NCBI GenBank assembly: GCA_001830045.1
Contig: MIDA01000105.1
Location: 1 to 64,000 of the forward strand
DNA: 64,000 nucleotides
From: Tenericutes bacterium RIFOXYA12_FULL_35_10
GTDB lineage: Bacteria > Bacillota_I > Bacilli_A > Acholeplasmatales > Acholeplasmataceae
Direction: 5' to 3'
In this document: piece after piece, positions 1-8,025 of the stretch
How positions within the stretch are numbered: the stretch's first letter is position 1
How the letters are laid out: every line of letters begins with the position of its first letter
The notes under the pieces: generated by a model
Seen by the model: the letters and a program-made list of their open reading frames with translations, nothing else
What the model was told of the DNA's origin: nothing
Databases searched by the model: none
Translations under genes and position numbers: made by a program

Positions 1-1
1 A

Positions 2-637
2 GGAAAACAAGGGGATACAATTGGTCATAATATGTATGCATATTGTGCTAACAACCCGGTGATGTATTCAGACATAACCGGATATGCACCTGAATGGTTA
101 AAATGGACAATAGGTGGAATTGTAATTGCTGGATGTTTAGCAGCAGTGATTTTATCTGGAGGATCTGCAATTGCCTTTGGAGCATTTGCTGGATCAATGG
201 TAGGTGGAATTACAGGATTAGTTAACGGAATTTCGTTAGATGAGGATGGCTTCCATTTTGATTCAGATAAAGCTTCTACAGGTTTCATGCTCGGTTCAAT
301 CGTTGGAGCAATATCTGGTTCAATTGGTGTACAAGTTGGAGCAACATCGAAATTAGGAGTATTTGCCCAGCGCTCAATAATGGCTAGTGTGAATGGGACT
401 TTATCCTTAGGTGCGTATATTTCCAAAGCAGCAATCGATGGTGATAGTATATCATTTAAAGGAGCAATGATAGCACTTGGATCGGGATTATTTAGTTTCG
501 CTGATCCGACGGGTTATAAAGTATTTGATGCTTTTTGGGGACCAATGATGGGAGCAGAACTTGGATGGACATATGATTTGCTTTCAGATTTATATAGAAA
601 ATCAAATACATCAACGAGAATGCTTACATATTACTAA
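2..637 (+). CDS. RHS/YD-repeat protein, C-terminal end (5' truncated by window)
   Basis: The frame is open to the left edge, so this is the 3' end of a longer gene. Just inside it is NMYAYCANNPVMYSDITGY, which matches the closing motif of the RHS-repeat-associated core (typically N.YAYCgNNPvnyvDptG). In RHS proteins the segment after this motif is the variable tip, often a toxin that is released into a neighbouring cell. Here the tip is about 185 residues, rich in Gly, Ala and Ser, with at least two hydrophobic glycine-zipper-like stretches right after the motif. No nuclease or deaminase motif is visible, so a membrane-acting tip or a non-toxic tail are both possible. The small gene 17 bases downstream could be its partner. 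The family call is firm; the function of the tip is unknown. Confidence 0.75.
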   Translation, partial: GKQGDTIGHNMYAYCANNPVMYSDITGYAPEWLKWTIGGIVIAGCLAAVILSGGSAIAFGAFAGSMVGGITGLVNGISLDEDGFHFDSDKASTGFMLGSIVGAISGSIGVQVGATSKLGVFAQRSIMASVNGTLSLGAYISKAAIDGDSISFKGAMIALGSGLFSFADPTGYKVFDAFWGPMMGAELGWTYDLLSDLYRKSNTSTRMLTYY

Positions 638-654
638 TAGGAAGGTTAGATTAA

Positions 655-1167
655 ATGCAAAAATATAATAACATAGCTAATCACATGAACTTACTTGTTC
701 CTTTAATGAATGTAGTATCAGTTATAATGATTGTTTTCTTTGCTACAAAAGAACCATCTATAGACACAATTATCCCGATGATAGTGTTTGTTATTCTTCT
801 CATATTAAATAGTTTTACTTATTTATTATTGATTGATCATTGGTATTTCACATATTATAACGATAAATTAGTTATACAAAAGTGGCTCAATAAAAGAAAA
901 ACGATTGAATTTGAAGAGGTAAAGTACCTATATTTCATTAGTAATTTAGTTGTTCTTTCTAAAAATAAATTTAATATAATCGCCGATAATATAAATATGA
1001 AAGCAAGAAGACAAATTAAAAGAACACTCAAAAACGAGATTTGTATACTTATTAATCCATATGACCAAATATTTCCTAAAATTTTACTAACAAAATGTGA
1101 AAAAGCGAAGAAAATAGAGTTTAAAGTTAAAGAAAAAAAATATAGAGAATTGTTTGATCTAGATTAA
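655..1167 (+). CDS. Small membrane protein with PH-like C-terminal region; possible RHS immunity protein
   Basis: The product has 170 residues. Two hydrophobic helices (about residues 12-30 and 40-61) are followed by a soluble region with a YYNDKLVIQKW...TIEFEEVKYLYF pattern that resembles bacterial PH-like (DUF304-like) modules, and then a very basic tail. An AGGAAGG ribosome site sits at about 639-645. The gene begins 17 bases after the RHS tip and is more AT-rich than its neighbours. Position directly behind an RHS tip is where immunity genes usually lie, but nothing in the protein itself proves this role. No specific family was recognised with certainty. Confidence 0.6.
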   Translation: MQKYNNIANHMNLLVPLMNVVSVIMIVFFATKEPSIDTIIPMIVFVILLILNSFTYLLLIDHWYFTYYNDKLVIQKWLNKRKTIEFEEVKYLYFISNLVVLSKNKFNIIADNINMKARRQIKRTLKNEICILINPYDQIFPKILLTKCEKAKKIEFKVKEKKYRELFDLD

Positions 1168-1371
1168 ATAGAAGAAATGAAGAAGTATAGTGGTAAGGTA
1201 GAAACAAAAATAGATGAACAAGAAAAGAATACCTTATCAAGTTTATTGATTGTGCTAACAATGAATGACTGTTCTATGTGTCTTAAATGGATAATATTTG
1301 TATATAGATTCATAACATTTCATCAAAGTAAAATAAAGATATGTTTTCTATCATAAGGTAGAGGTGAGAAC

Positions 1372-3441
1372 ATGTCTTTTTTACTTTTTCTTTTACAGAG
1401 TATTCCAATCTTATTATCAAGAGTGGAATGGATCAATGATATCGTAGAAGTTCCTGTTTATTCTGAGTTAGAGCCTTATCGATATATTCCAGAAGCAAGA
1501 CTTTATATCGATGATGTCTGGATGAAAAATGCTTTAGTTGTTTATGAGAGAAACGGTGTCGAATGGACGTTTATATCAACCGTAAATACATCACATGTCA
1601 GAAGATATTCCATTAAATATGAAGCAAAGTTTGTTGATTATTACATAACTTCAGTTCATACGATTGTTTTTGATGTCGTTGATCTGATTTCTCCAGAAAT
1701 TATATTTATTCCTGAAAAACAGATAGCATATGGTGAGAAATTGCCTGATTTTACACAAGGTGTCGTTTTAACAGATAATTACTATGATCCACTTGATTTA
1801 AATGTTTTTATTGATACATCGTGTATTAATCAAAGTGCAGTTGGCATATACGACGTGACCTATCATATCTCTGATCCTTCGGGTAATCAGGTTTCTCAGA
1901 CGGTTTTGTTTCAGATTAAAGATGTGAAGGCACCCACGATAACACCATTAAAAGAAGTGGTGATCAATGTGGGTCAAACATTTGATTGGAAGACTTTCTT
2001 TAAGATTATAGATGATGTTGATCACGTATTACGTATTGATCTTGATTTGAGTGGTGCTAATTTATTAGCTATAGGAAGTTATCAAGGTAGCATTACTTCG
2101 ACTGACTTGAGTGGAAATCAAGCCATCCAGTTATTTCAAATCGAAGTTAAAGATTTAGAACCACCTAAACTTATGATGCGTATCACATGGCCAGATATCA
2201 TGGTTCATACCGAAATTTCAAGAGAACATTTAGAGAGTTATGTTTTATCTGTTACGGATAACTATGATGTACTTGAGATTTCCGATCTTAACATTCGTCA
2301 TGAGATTGATTCCAATTTATTAGGGACTTATCCTATTTACTATGAAATTAAAGATCGTTCAGGAAATGCAAAATCCTTAACGATTCATGTCAATGTTATT
2401 GATTCATTAAAGCCAACCATTACACTGATTAACCCTCTGATCTTCGATGTTTTTTCACCAACACCATTTTTACAGATGTTTTTCAAATTTGAAGATAATT
2501 ATACACCAGATGATGAGCTCATCTATAAAATCACTGCAGCTCCCAACATGAACAAAATTGGTTTATATCCCATCACGATTGAAGTCACTGATAGTTCAAA
2601 AAACAAACGGATTTATCAAGGGTATATCGAAGTTGTTGACCGCATCCCACCTGAAGTCATACAGATCAATGAGATCATCATCACTGACTTTGAAAAAAAG
2701 GATGTTCATTTTTTCTTTACATATGAAGATCAATATGATGAGGTGGATGATTTAAGATTTATGCTCATGGATGAGATGGTTAATTATGAAGTCATAGGTA
2801 GTTATGATGCGTATGTTAAAGTGACTGACACATCAGGTAATGAGTGTTTAGTGAACGTGATCGTGATGATTATCGATATTGAAGAACCTGAGCTCATCTT
2901 AAAACAGACATCTTACCAACATTTAATCGGTGCTGAACGACCCAACCTTGAATCATTTGTTGATACTGCATCGGATAACTATGATGATCTTGGTATTGGT
3001 GATGTGATGATAACGCATGACATTGATTGGGAAACGCTTGGCGTTTATCTCGTTCAATATGAATTGATGGATCAATCCATGAACCGAAAAACTGTCGAAT
3101 TTAAAATCATCATTGATGACAGAACACCGCCTGTCATCACGGCTTCAGATTTAAGTTATAGCGAAGGCGATCTCATCAATTTAATGGAAGGCGTTGAAGT
3201 TACTGACAATGTTGGTGTTTCAGGTATCACCTTCTTTCCATCAAATCTTGATCTAAATGAACCAGGGACCTATATCATCACCTATATCGCACGCGATTTC
3301 AGAGGTAATTATGTCATGTATGATCGTTTGGTGACGATCTACCCCAAATCTGATTCCATCAATGTCGTTTCATATCTTCCTGTGGGGATATTAACCATCA
3401 TTTGTGGTGCTGTGTTTTATATTCTCTACAAAAAAGGATAA
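1372..3441 (+). CDS. Membrane-anchored surface protein with about seven Ig-like (DUF5011-type) domains
   Basis: The product has 689 residues. A short hydrophobic N-terminus (about residues 2-16) may act as a signal sequence but lacks the usual basic start. From about residue 100 to 660 there are seven successive modules of roughly 80 residues. Each has a DNYD or TDN motif, a G.Y.v.Y or G.Y.i.v strand and a closing D.SGN, the signature of HYR/DUF5011 bacterial Ig-like folds. A single hydrophobic helix (about 666-685) followed by KKG ends the protein, so it is held in the membrane and has no LPXTG sortase motif, which fits a cell without a wall. GAGGTGAG lies just before the ATG. A role in adhesion or surface display is inference from the architecture. 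Confidence 0.75.
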   Translation: MSFLLFLLQSIPILLSRVEWINDIVEVPVYSELEPYRYIPEARLYIDDVWMKNALVVYERNGVEWTFISTVNTSHVRRYSIKYEAKFVDYYITSVHTIVFDVVDLISPEIIFIPEKQIAYGEKLPDFTQGVVLTDNYYDPLDLNVFIDTSCINQSAVGIYDVTYHISDPSGNQVSQTVLFQIKDVKAPTITPLKEVVINVGQTFDWKTFFKIIDDVDHVLRIDLDLSGANLLAIGSYQGSITSTDLSGNQAIQLFQIEVKDLEPPKLMMRITWPDIMVHTEISREHLESYVLSVTDNYDVLEISDLNIRHEIDSNLLGTYPIYYEIKDRSGNAKSLTIHVNVIDSLKPTITLINPLIFDVFSPTPFLQMFFKFEDNYTPDDELIYKITAAPNMNKIGLYPITIEVTDSSKNKRIYQGYIEVVDRIPPEVIQINEIIITDFEKKDVHFFFTYEDQYDEVDDLRFMLMDEMVNYEVIGSYDAYVKVTDTSGNECLVNVIVMIIDIEEPELILKQTSYQHLIGAERPNLESFVDTASDNYDDLGIGDVMITHDIDWETLGVYLVQYELMDQSMNRKTVEFKIIIDDRTPPVITASDLSYSEGDLINLMEGVEVTDNVGVSGITFFPSNLDLNEPGTYIITYIARDFRGNYVMYDRLVTIYPKSDSINVVSYLPVGILTIICGAVFYILYKKG

Positions 3442-3451
3442 GTAACTTTCT

Positions 3452-3480
3452 TTGACAATAGGGATAAAATCTACTATAAT
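3452..3480 (+). promoter_or_regulatory. Consensus sigma-A promoter of the flavodoxin gene
   Basis: TTGACA at 3452-3457 and TATAAT at 3475-3480 are separated by exactly 17 bases, a perfect consensus promoter. It starts a single-gene unit, since a terminator follows the flavodoxin gene. High flavodoxin expression is expected. Confidence 0.9.
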
Positions 3481-3523
3481 GTGAGCGTAGATTTTTAATC
3501 TAGAGAGAAAAAAGGAGAGTACT

Positions 3524-3952
3524 ATGGCAAACGTCTTAGTGGTTTACTGGAGTGGAACTGGTAATACCGAAATCATGGCTGAAAAAATTAAAGAAGGATT
3601 AGAAAGCGCTGGCGCATCTGTTGATTTCAAAACAGTGGATCAAGTTGAACCAAGCGATGTTGCTAATTACGATAAAATCGCATTTGGTTGTCCATCAATG
3701 GGTGTAGAAACTCTTGAAGAAGATGAGTTTGAACCTTTCTTTGAAGCAGTTGAAGGCTCATTATCAGGTAAGAAAATTGCGTTATTTGGATCCTATGGTT
3801 GGGGTGAAGGTGAGTGGATGGATGCATGGGTAGAACGTGCTGAAGCAACTGGAGCAAACCTTTACGACAATGGACTTAGAATCAATTCAACACCATCTTC
3901 AGAAGAAGAAGATAAATGCGTTGAATTTGGTGCAGGTTTCGCTTCATTTTAA
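3524..3952 (+). CDS. Flavodoxin
   Basis: This 142-residue protein is a short-chain flavodoxin, a soluble FMN electron carrier. It starts VLVVYWSGTGNTEIMAEKI, and residues 10-16 (SGTGNTE) form the FMN phosphate-binding loop. The later GSYGWGEGEWMDAW segment is the second flavin-contacting loop. The length is typical for the family. GGAGAG precedes the ATG. It is monocistronic between a consensus promoter and a strong terminator. In an anaerobe it could replace ferredoxin in pyruvate oxidation or reductive steps, but its redox partner cannot be read from this window. Confidence 0.95.
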   Translation: MANVLVVYWSGTGNTEIMAEKIKEGLESAGASVDFKTVDQVEPSDVANYDKIAFGCPSMGVETLEEDEFEPFFEAVEGSLSGKKIALFGSYGWGEGEWMDAWVERAEATGANLYDNGLRINSTPSSEEEDKCVEFGAGFASF

Positions 3953-3962
3953 TCACATTGAG

Positions 3963-3986
3963 AAAATGCCTTCGGGCATTTTTTTC
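3963..3986 (+). terminator. Intrinsic terminator after flavodoxin
   Basis: AAAATGCC and GGCATTTT form a stem around a TTCG tetraloop and run into a tract of T residues. Confidence 0.92.
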
Positions 3987-4037
3987 TAGAGAAAAAGTTA
4001 TCATTTTGACGTATAATAAGGTTAGTGAGGGGAAACT

Positions 4038-7025
4038 ATGTTTGGAACCTTATATTTACAAAGTGCATATAGCATGTTACACAATACGATTCCTTTAAAG
4101 GATTTGGTAGAACGTGCTAAACAAGCAGGTTATGATGTGGTTGCTTTAAGCGATACAGAGCTACATGGCTCTGTTGAACTTTTTAGAGAGTGCAAGAAAC
4201 ATCAGATTAAACCTGTTTTAGGATTAATGATCAAGGTATCTCATGAGTTAACCGATACCTCTTTTTTTGCATATGTGAAATCAGAAGAAGGATATCAAAA
4301 TCTTTTAAATATTGCACTAGCGGAAAAAGAAGTGGGTTTAGATGATGATTTCATCATCAATCACCAACAAGGCTTAATGTTTGTATCAGCTGGAAAATAT
4401 AGTTTAATTGACCGCGCTATCGATCAAGGTGACCTTGATTTAGCTAAACGAACACTTCTTTTTTATCAAAAAAATATAAATGAGTTTTATTTAGGTTTAT
4501 CTTTAGATACATTTCATGAAGAAATGAAGATTGCACCAGTTCTATTTAAGTTATCTGAACAAAATGATGTGAAATTACTTCCTATACATCAAACATCTTA
4601 TCTTGAAAAAGAAGATAAGGAAGTTTATGAAGCACTGATTAAAATTGAAGATGAAAAAAATACGGTATCTGAAGACTCAGATTACTCGCTTTTTTCAAAA
4701 GAACAACTTCTCCACCGTTTTCAAGATTATGAGTATGTTTTTGATACACTTTCTAAGGTTTTTGAATCAATTGATTTTGTATTCCATAAGCCTGTCTTTG
4801 AAATGCCAAGTTATCCTTTAGAACAAGGAACTTCAAAAGAGTTTTTAAGATCACTTGCTGCAGTTGGACTTAAAAAAAGATTAAAGAAAAATCAAAGTTC
4901 AACCTTAAAAACGTATCAAGAAAGACTTCATTATGAACTTTCTGTGATTGAAAAAATGGGATATGCTGATTATTTTTTAATCGTATATGATTTCGTGAAA
5001 TATGCGAAAACGCATGATATTTTAGTCGGTCCGGGTAGAGGTTCTGCTGCGGGTTCTTTAGTGGCGTACTGTTTAGGAATTACGGATGTAGATCCCCTTC
5101 AGTACGACCTTTTGTTTGAAAGATTTTTAAATCCTGAACGTATCACCATGCCAGATATTGATATGGATTTTCCAGATAATAAAAGAGATCAAGTTTTACA
5201 GTATGTTAAAGAAAAATATGGATCTCATCACGTGATTTCTATTGTGACTTTTGGTACGTTTGCGTTAAGATCATCGATTCGTGATATCGCAAGAGTCATG
5301 AAAATTGATCCGTCCAGAGTAAACGGCATTATCACACGCGTCGTCAATGAAGATTTAGATGAAACTGATCATGAAATGATGAGATTACTTCGGGTAGCTA
5401 AAAAGATTGAAGGGCTCCCAAGACACACAGGAACGCATGCTGCAGGCATGATTTTATCGAAACAAGATCTACTTCATTACATCCCCTTACAACCAGGAAT
5501 CAATAACTTCTATCAAAGCCAATTTGAAGCAAGTGAATTAGAAGCTTTAGGTCTACTTAAAATTGATTTTTTAGGTATCAGAAATTTAGCTGTGATTGAT
5601 GATGCTTTAAAAATGATTGAAGCTCAAGGGAAAAAGATTCATCTTTTAGATCTACCTCTCGATGACAAAAAAACATTTGATCTTTTATCTGCTGCAGAAA
5701 CCACAGGTATATTCCAGTTAGAATCATCTGGGATGCGTGCTGTTTTAAGAAAATTAAAACCAACATCATTTGAGGATATCGTGGCTATTCTTGCACTTTA
5801 TAGACCGGGTCCTATGGATCATATTGATGAGTATATTGAACGAAGAAATGGTAAAAGTTATACGTACATTCATCAAAACTTAGAACCCATTTTAAAACCG
5901 ACATATGGCATTATCGTATATCAGGAACAAATCATGCGTATCGCGCATGAGTTTGCCGGTTATACGCTTGCTGAAGCGGATTTATTAAGACGTGGTATCT
6001 CTAAAAAAGATAAAACTATATTGGATAGTGAACGTCTTCGTTTTCTTGAAAAGTGTAAACAAAAAGGATATAATGAACAAGATGCACATAACATTTATGA
6101 TTTAATTGTTAAGTTTGCTGATTACGGGTTTAACCGAAGTCATAGTGTTGCTTATGCACTGGTTGCTTATCAGATGGCATATTTAAAAGCGAATTATTTT
6201 TTAGTCTTTATGTCAATCTTGATTTCATCGGTCACGGGTAATGAATCGTTAACGATGGATTACATCACTGAAATCAAAGGACATGGTTACGAGATTAAAC
6301 CTCCACACATCAATCTTTCAACAGATCGTTATATCATTTCAAATGATGCATTGATCATGCCACTTCATGCCGTAAAAAGTATTGGTCGTGTCGCACTTCA
6401 AAAGATCATGGAAAATAGAGATGAGCAAGGATCTTTTAAAGATTATCAAGATTTTAAGCGAAGAATGAAAAAAGAGATTAATGATAAGAACGTTGAAATG
6501 CTGATTCATGCATCTGCACTTGATATCTTTGGGCTTACCCATCAAACGATGAATGATTCGAAACAAATCGATCATGCAGGTTATGAACTTTATGTCACAG
6601 ATTTCACCTTGCAGATGAAACCTGAATATAGTTTAAGTGATTTGCAGTCGTTTGAAAAAGAAGCATTAGGTTTTAATCTCATTTATCATCCGATGTCGAT
6701 TTATAAAGATCTTATAGAACGATTTAAACTTAAAAATTTAAATGAGATCAAATCAGGTCAAACCGGTTATGTGTTAGCACTTGTTAAAAAGAAAAAAACC
6801 ATTAAGACTAAACAAGGTAAAACGATGGCATTCATTGAACTTGATGATGGTATCACACAACTTGAGGTCACCTTATTTACAGAAATCTATCAGATGTATG
6901 AAAAACACAGTGAACACGACGTTTTCGTGTTTAAAGTGAGTTTAAATCAATATAAAGGACAATCAAGTTTTGTCGCTGATCACATCTTAACGACAGATGA
7001 ACTTGAAAAAGGTATGAAGAAATGA
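4038..7025 (+). CDS. dnaE: DNA polymerase III alpha subunit, DnaE type
   Basis: This 995-residue replicative polymerase subunit contains, in order, an N-terminal PHP domain, the polymerase core, helix-hairpin-helix elements and a C-terminal OB fold. The palm motif PDIDMDF lies at residues 372-378, where D373 and D375 should bind the catalytic metals. GPGRGSAAGS just before it is the other hallmark of the family. The PHP domain begins LYLQSAYSMLHN, lacking the HxH metal ligands of active PHP nucleases, so proofreading by this domain is unlikely. It is shorter than the roughly 1100-1160 residues of Bacillus and E. coli DnaE. GAGGGG precedes the ATG. The cation-efflux gene overlaps its stop by four bases. 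In Firmicutes DnaE works beside PolC, which is not in this window. Confidence 0.96.
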   Translation: MFGTLYLQSAYSMLHNTIPLKDLVERAKQAGYDVVALSDTELHGSVELFRECKKHQIKPVLGLMIKVSHELTDTSFFAYVKSEEGYQNLLNIALAEKEVGLDDDFIINHQQGLMFVSAGKYSLIDRAIDQGDLDLAKRTLLFYQKNINEFYLGLSLDTFHEEMKIAPVLFKLSEQNDVKLLPIHQTSYLEKEDKEVYEALIKIEDEKNTVSEDSDYSLFSKEQLLHRFQDYEYVFDTLSKVFESIDFVFHKPVFEMPSYPLEQGTSKEFLRSLAAVGLKKRLKKNQSSTLKTYQERLHYELSVIEKMGYADYFLIVYDFVKYAKTHDILVGPGRGSAAGSLVAYCLGITDVDPLQYDLLFERFLNPERITMPDIDMDFPDNKRDQVLQYVKEKYGSHHVISIVTFGTFALRSSIRDIARVMKIDPSRVNGIITRVVNEDLDETDHEMMRLLRVAKKIEGLPRHTGTHAAGMILSKQDLLHYIPLQPGINNFYQSQFEASELEALGLLKIDFLGIRNLAVIDDALKMIEAQGKKIHLLDLPLDDKKTFDLLSAAETTGIFQLESSGMRAVLRKLKPTSFEDIVAILALYRPGPMDHIDEYIERRNGKSYTYIHQNLEPILKPTYGIIVYQEQIMRIAHEFAGYTLAEADLLRRGISKKDKTILDSERLRFLEKCKQKGYNEQDAHNIYDLIVKFADYGFNRSHSVAYALVAYQMAYLKANYFLVFMSILISSVTGNESLTMDYITEIKGHGYEIKPPHINLSTDRYIISNDALIMPLHAVKSIGRVALQKIMENRDEQGSFKDYQDFKRRMKKEINDKNVEMLIHASALDIFGLTHQTMNDSKQIDHAGYELYVTDFTLQMKPEYSLSDLQSFEKEALGFNLIYHPMSIYKDLIERFKLKNLNEIKSGQTGYVLALVKKKKTIKTKQGKTMAFIELDDGITQLEVTLFTEIYQMYEKHSEHDVFVFKVSLNQYKGQSSFVADHILTTDELEKGMKK

Positions 7026-7912
7026 CACACGAATCACAAAGAGAAGTCATCGTCGCCATTCGTTTGGGATTATTCATCAACATTTTTTTAGCGATCTTAA
7101 AACTATCGTTTGGTTTTTGGGGTCATGCTCAAGCTTTAATCAGTGATGGTTTAAACTCTGCATCTGATATCTTAATCAGTTTAATGATTTTAGTGGTTTT
7201 AAAACATGCGACTAAAAAACCGGATTATGATCATCCCTATGGTCATGAAAAATATGAAGGTTTAGCCTATTTCGTTTTAGGCATCGTCTTTTTACTCACA
7301 TCAGGTTTGATCGTGTTTGATACGGTGGTTGCGATTATTGATCACATTGCAAACCCAGGTGCAGTGGAAGGTCCACATATCTTTACGGTATTTGTTTCCA
7401 TCATTGCACTGATTGTCAAATTTGTTTTATTTCGTTATTATCGATATATTGGTAAGAAGTATAACCACCCAACGATTCATGCAGATGCAAAAAATCATAT
7501 GCTAGATGTGTATGCAACAAGTTTTTCTGTGGCTGGTTTAACGATTGCACAATTTGGTTTAGTTTATTTTGATGACATAGCAGCACTGATTATCGCATTC
7601 TTTATTTTAAGATTGGCGGTTCAAATCATTATAGAGTCAACATCGTTTCTAACGGATCAAGCACCCTCTAAAGATGAGATTAAAGCGATTTATAGTGTGA
7701 TACTATCGATAGAAGGCGTGATTCAAGTTGATGATTTAAAGGTAAGAAAACATATGACACAACGTTATGTGGATGTTGAAATTGCAGTAAGATCTTCACA
7801 CACACTTGAACATGCACATAAGATTGCAGAAACGGTGCATCATCAAGTTGAAGACGTTTTTCCTGACGTGATTCATTGCATGGTTCATGTCAATCCAGAG
7901 AAAAATATATAA
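7022..7912 (+). CDS. Cation diffusion facilitator (CDF) family metal efflux protein
   Basis: The product has 296 residues with about six membrane helices and a C-terminal cytoplasmic domain. Signature residues are visible: LISDGLNSASDIL in helix 2 and HADAKNHMLDVY in helix 5 provide the D/H metal site, and YDHPYGHEKYE is the loop typical of FieF-type transporters. The C-terminal QRYVDVEIAVRSSHTLEHAH matches the dimerising CDF tail. The family exports Zn, Fe, Mn or Cd using the proton gradient; the metal cannot be chosen from sequence alone. The start codon overlaps the dnaE stop (ATGA), so the gene is translationally coupled to dnaE and has no promoter of its own. Confidence 0.93.
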   Translation: MTHESQREVIVAIRLGLFINIFLAILKLSFGFWGHAQALISDGLNSASDILISLMILVVLKHATKKPDYDHPYGHEKYEGLAYFVLGIVFLLTSGLIVFDTVVAIIDHIANPGAVEGPHIFTVFVSIIALIVKFVLFRYYRYIGKKYNHPTIHADAKNHMLDVYATSFSVAGLTIAQFGLVYFDDIAALIIAFFILRLAVQIIIESTSFLTDQAPSKDEIKAIYSVILSIEGVIQVDDLKVRKHMTQRYVDVEIAVRSSHTLEHAHKIAETVHHQVEDVFPDVIHCMVHVNPEKNI

Positions 7913-7920
7913 AATAATTG

Positions 7921-7981
7921 AAGGCGAAAGGCTAACAATGTGTAAACGTAGTTTAATTCATTGTTATCTATCGCCTTTTTT
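7921..7981 (+). terminator. Intrinsic terminator after dnaE-CDF operon
   Basis: AAGGCGA (7921-7927) pairs with TCGCCTT (7971-7977), and inside it AACAATG (7934-7940) pairs with CATTGTT (7959-7965). A run of T residues follows. The stem is long and interrupted by an internal loop. Confidence 0.75.
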
Positions 7982-7989
7982 GATAAAAT
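7961..7989 (+). promoter_or_regulatory. Candidate promoter of the giant gene
   Basis: TTGTTA (7961-7966), 17 bases, then TAAAAT (7984-7989) preceded by TGA, an extended -10 arrangement. It lies inside the right arm of the preceding terminator. The start of the giant gene is 37 bases downstream. Confidence 0.5.
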
Positions 7990-8025
7990 GATGATAGCAA
8001 ATTGAATGAGAAAGGCGGAATCCAT

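Noticed and set aside
25-426. A 133-codon frame on the minus strand, opposite the RHS tip.
   Set aside because: It is proline- and isoleucine-rich nonsense opposite a clear RHS reading frame, the usual mirror effect of codon bias.
1177-1356. A 59-codon open frame (starting MKKYSGKVETKI) between the RHS-associated gene and the Ig-like surface protein gene.
   Set aside because: No convincing ribosome site, no recognisable motif, and an odd composition near its end. It may be a remnant of an old gene, but I cannot support it as coding.
4003-4017. TTGACG next to TATAAT upstream of dnaE.
   Set aside because: The two boxes are only a few bases apart, far from the 16-18 bases needed. TATAAT at 4012-4017 may still be a -10, but I see no proper -35 box.
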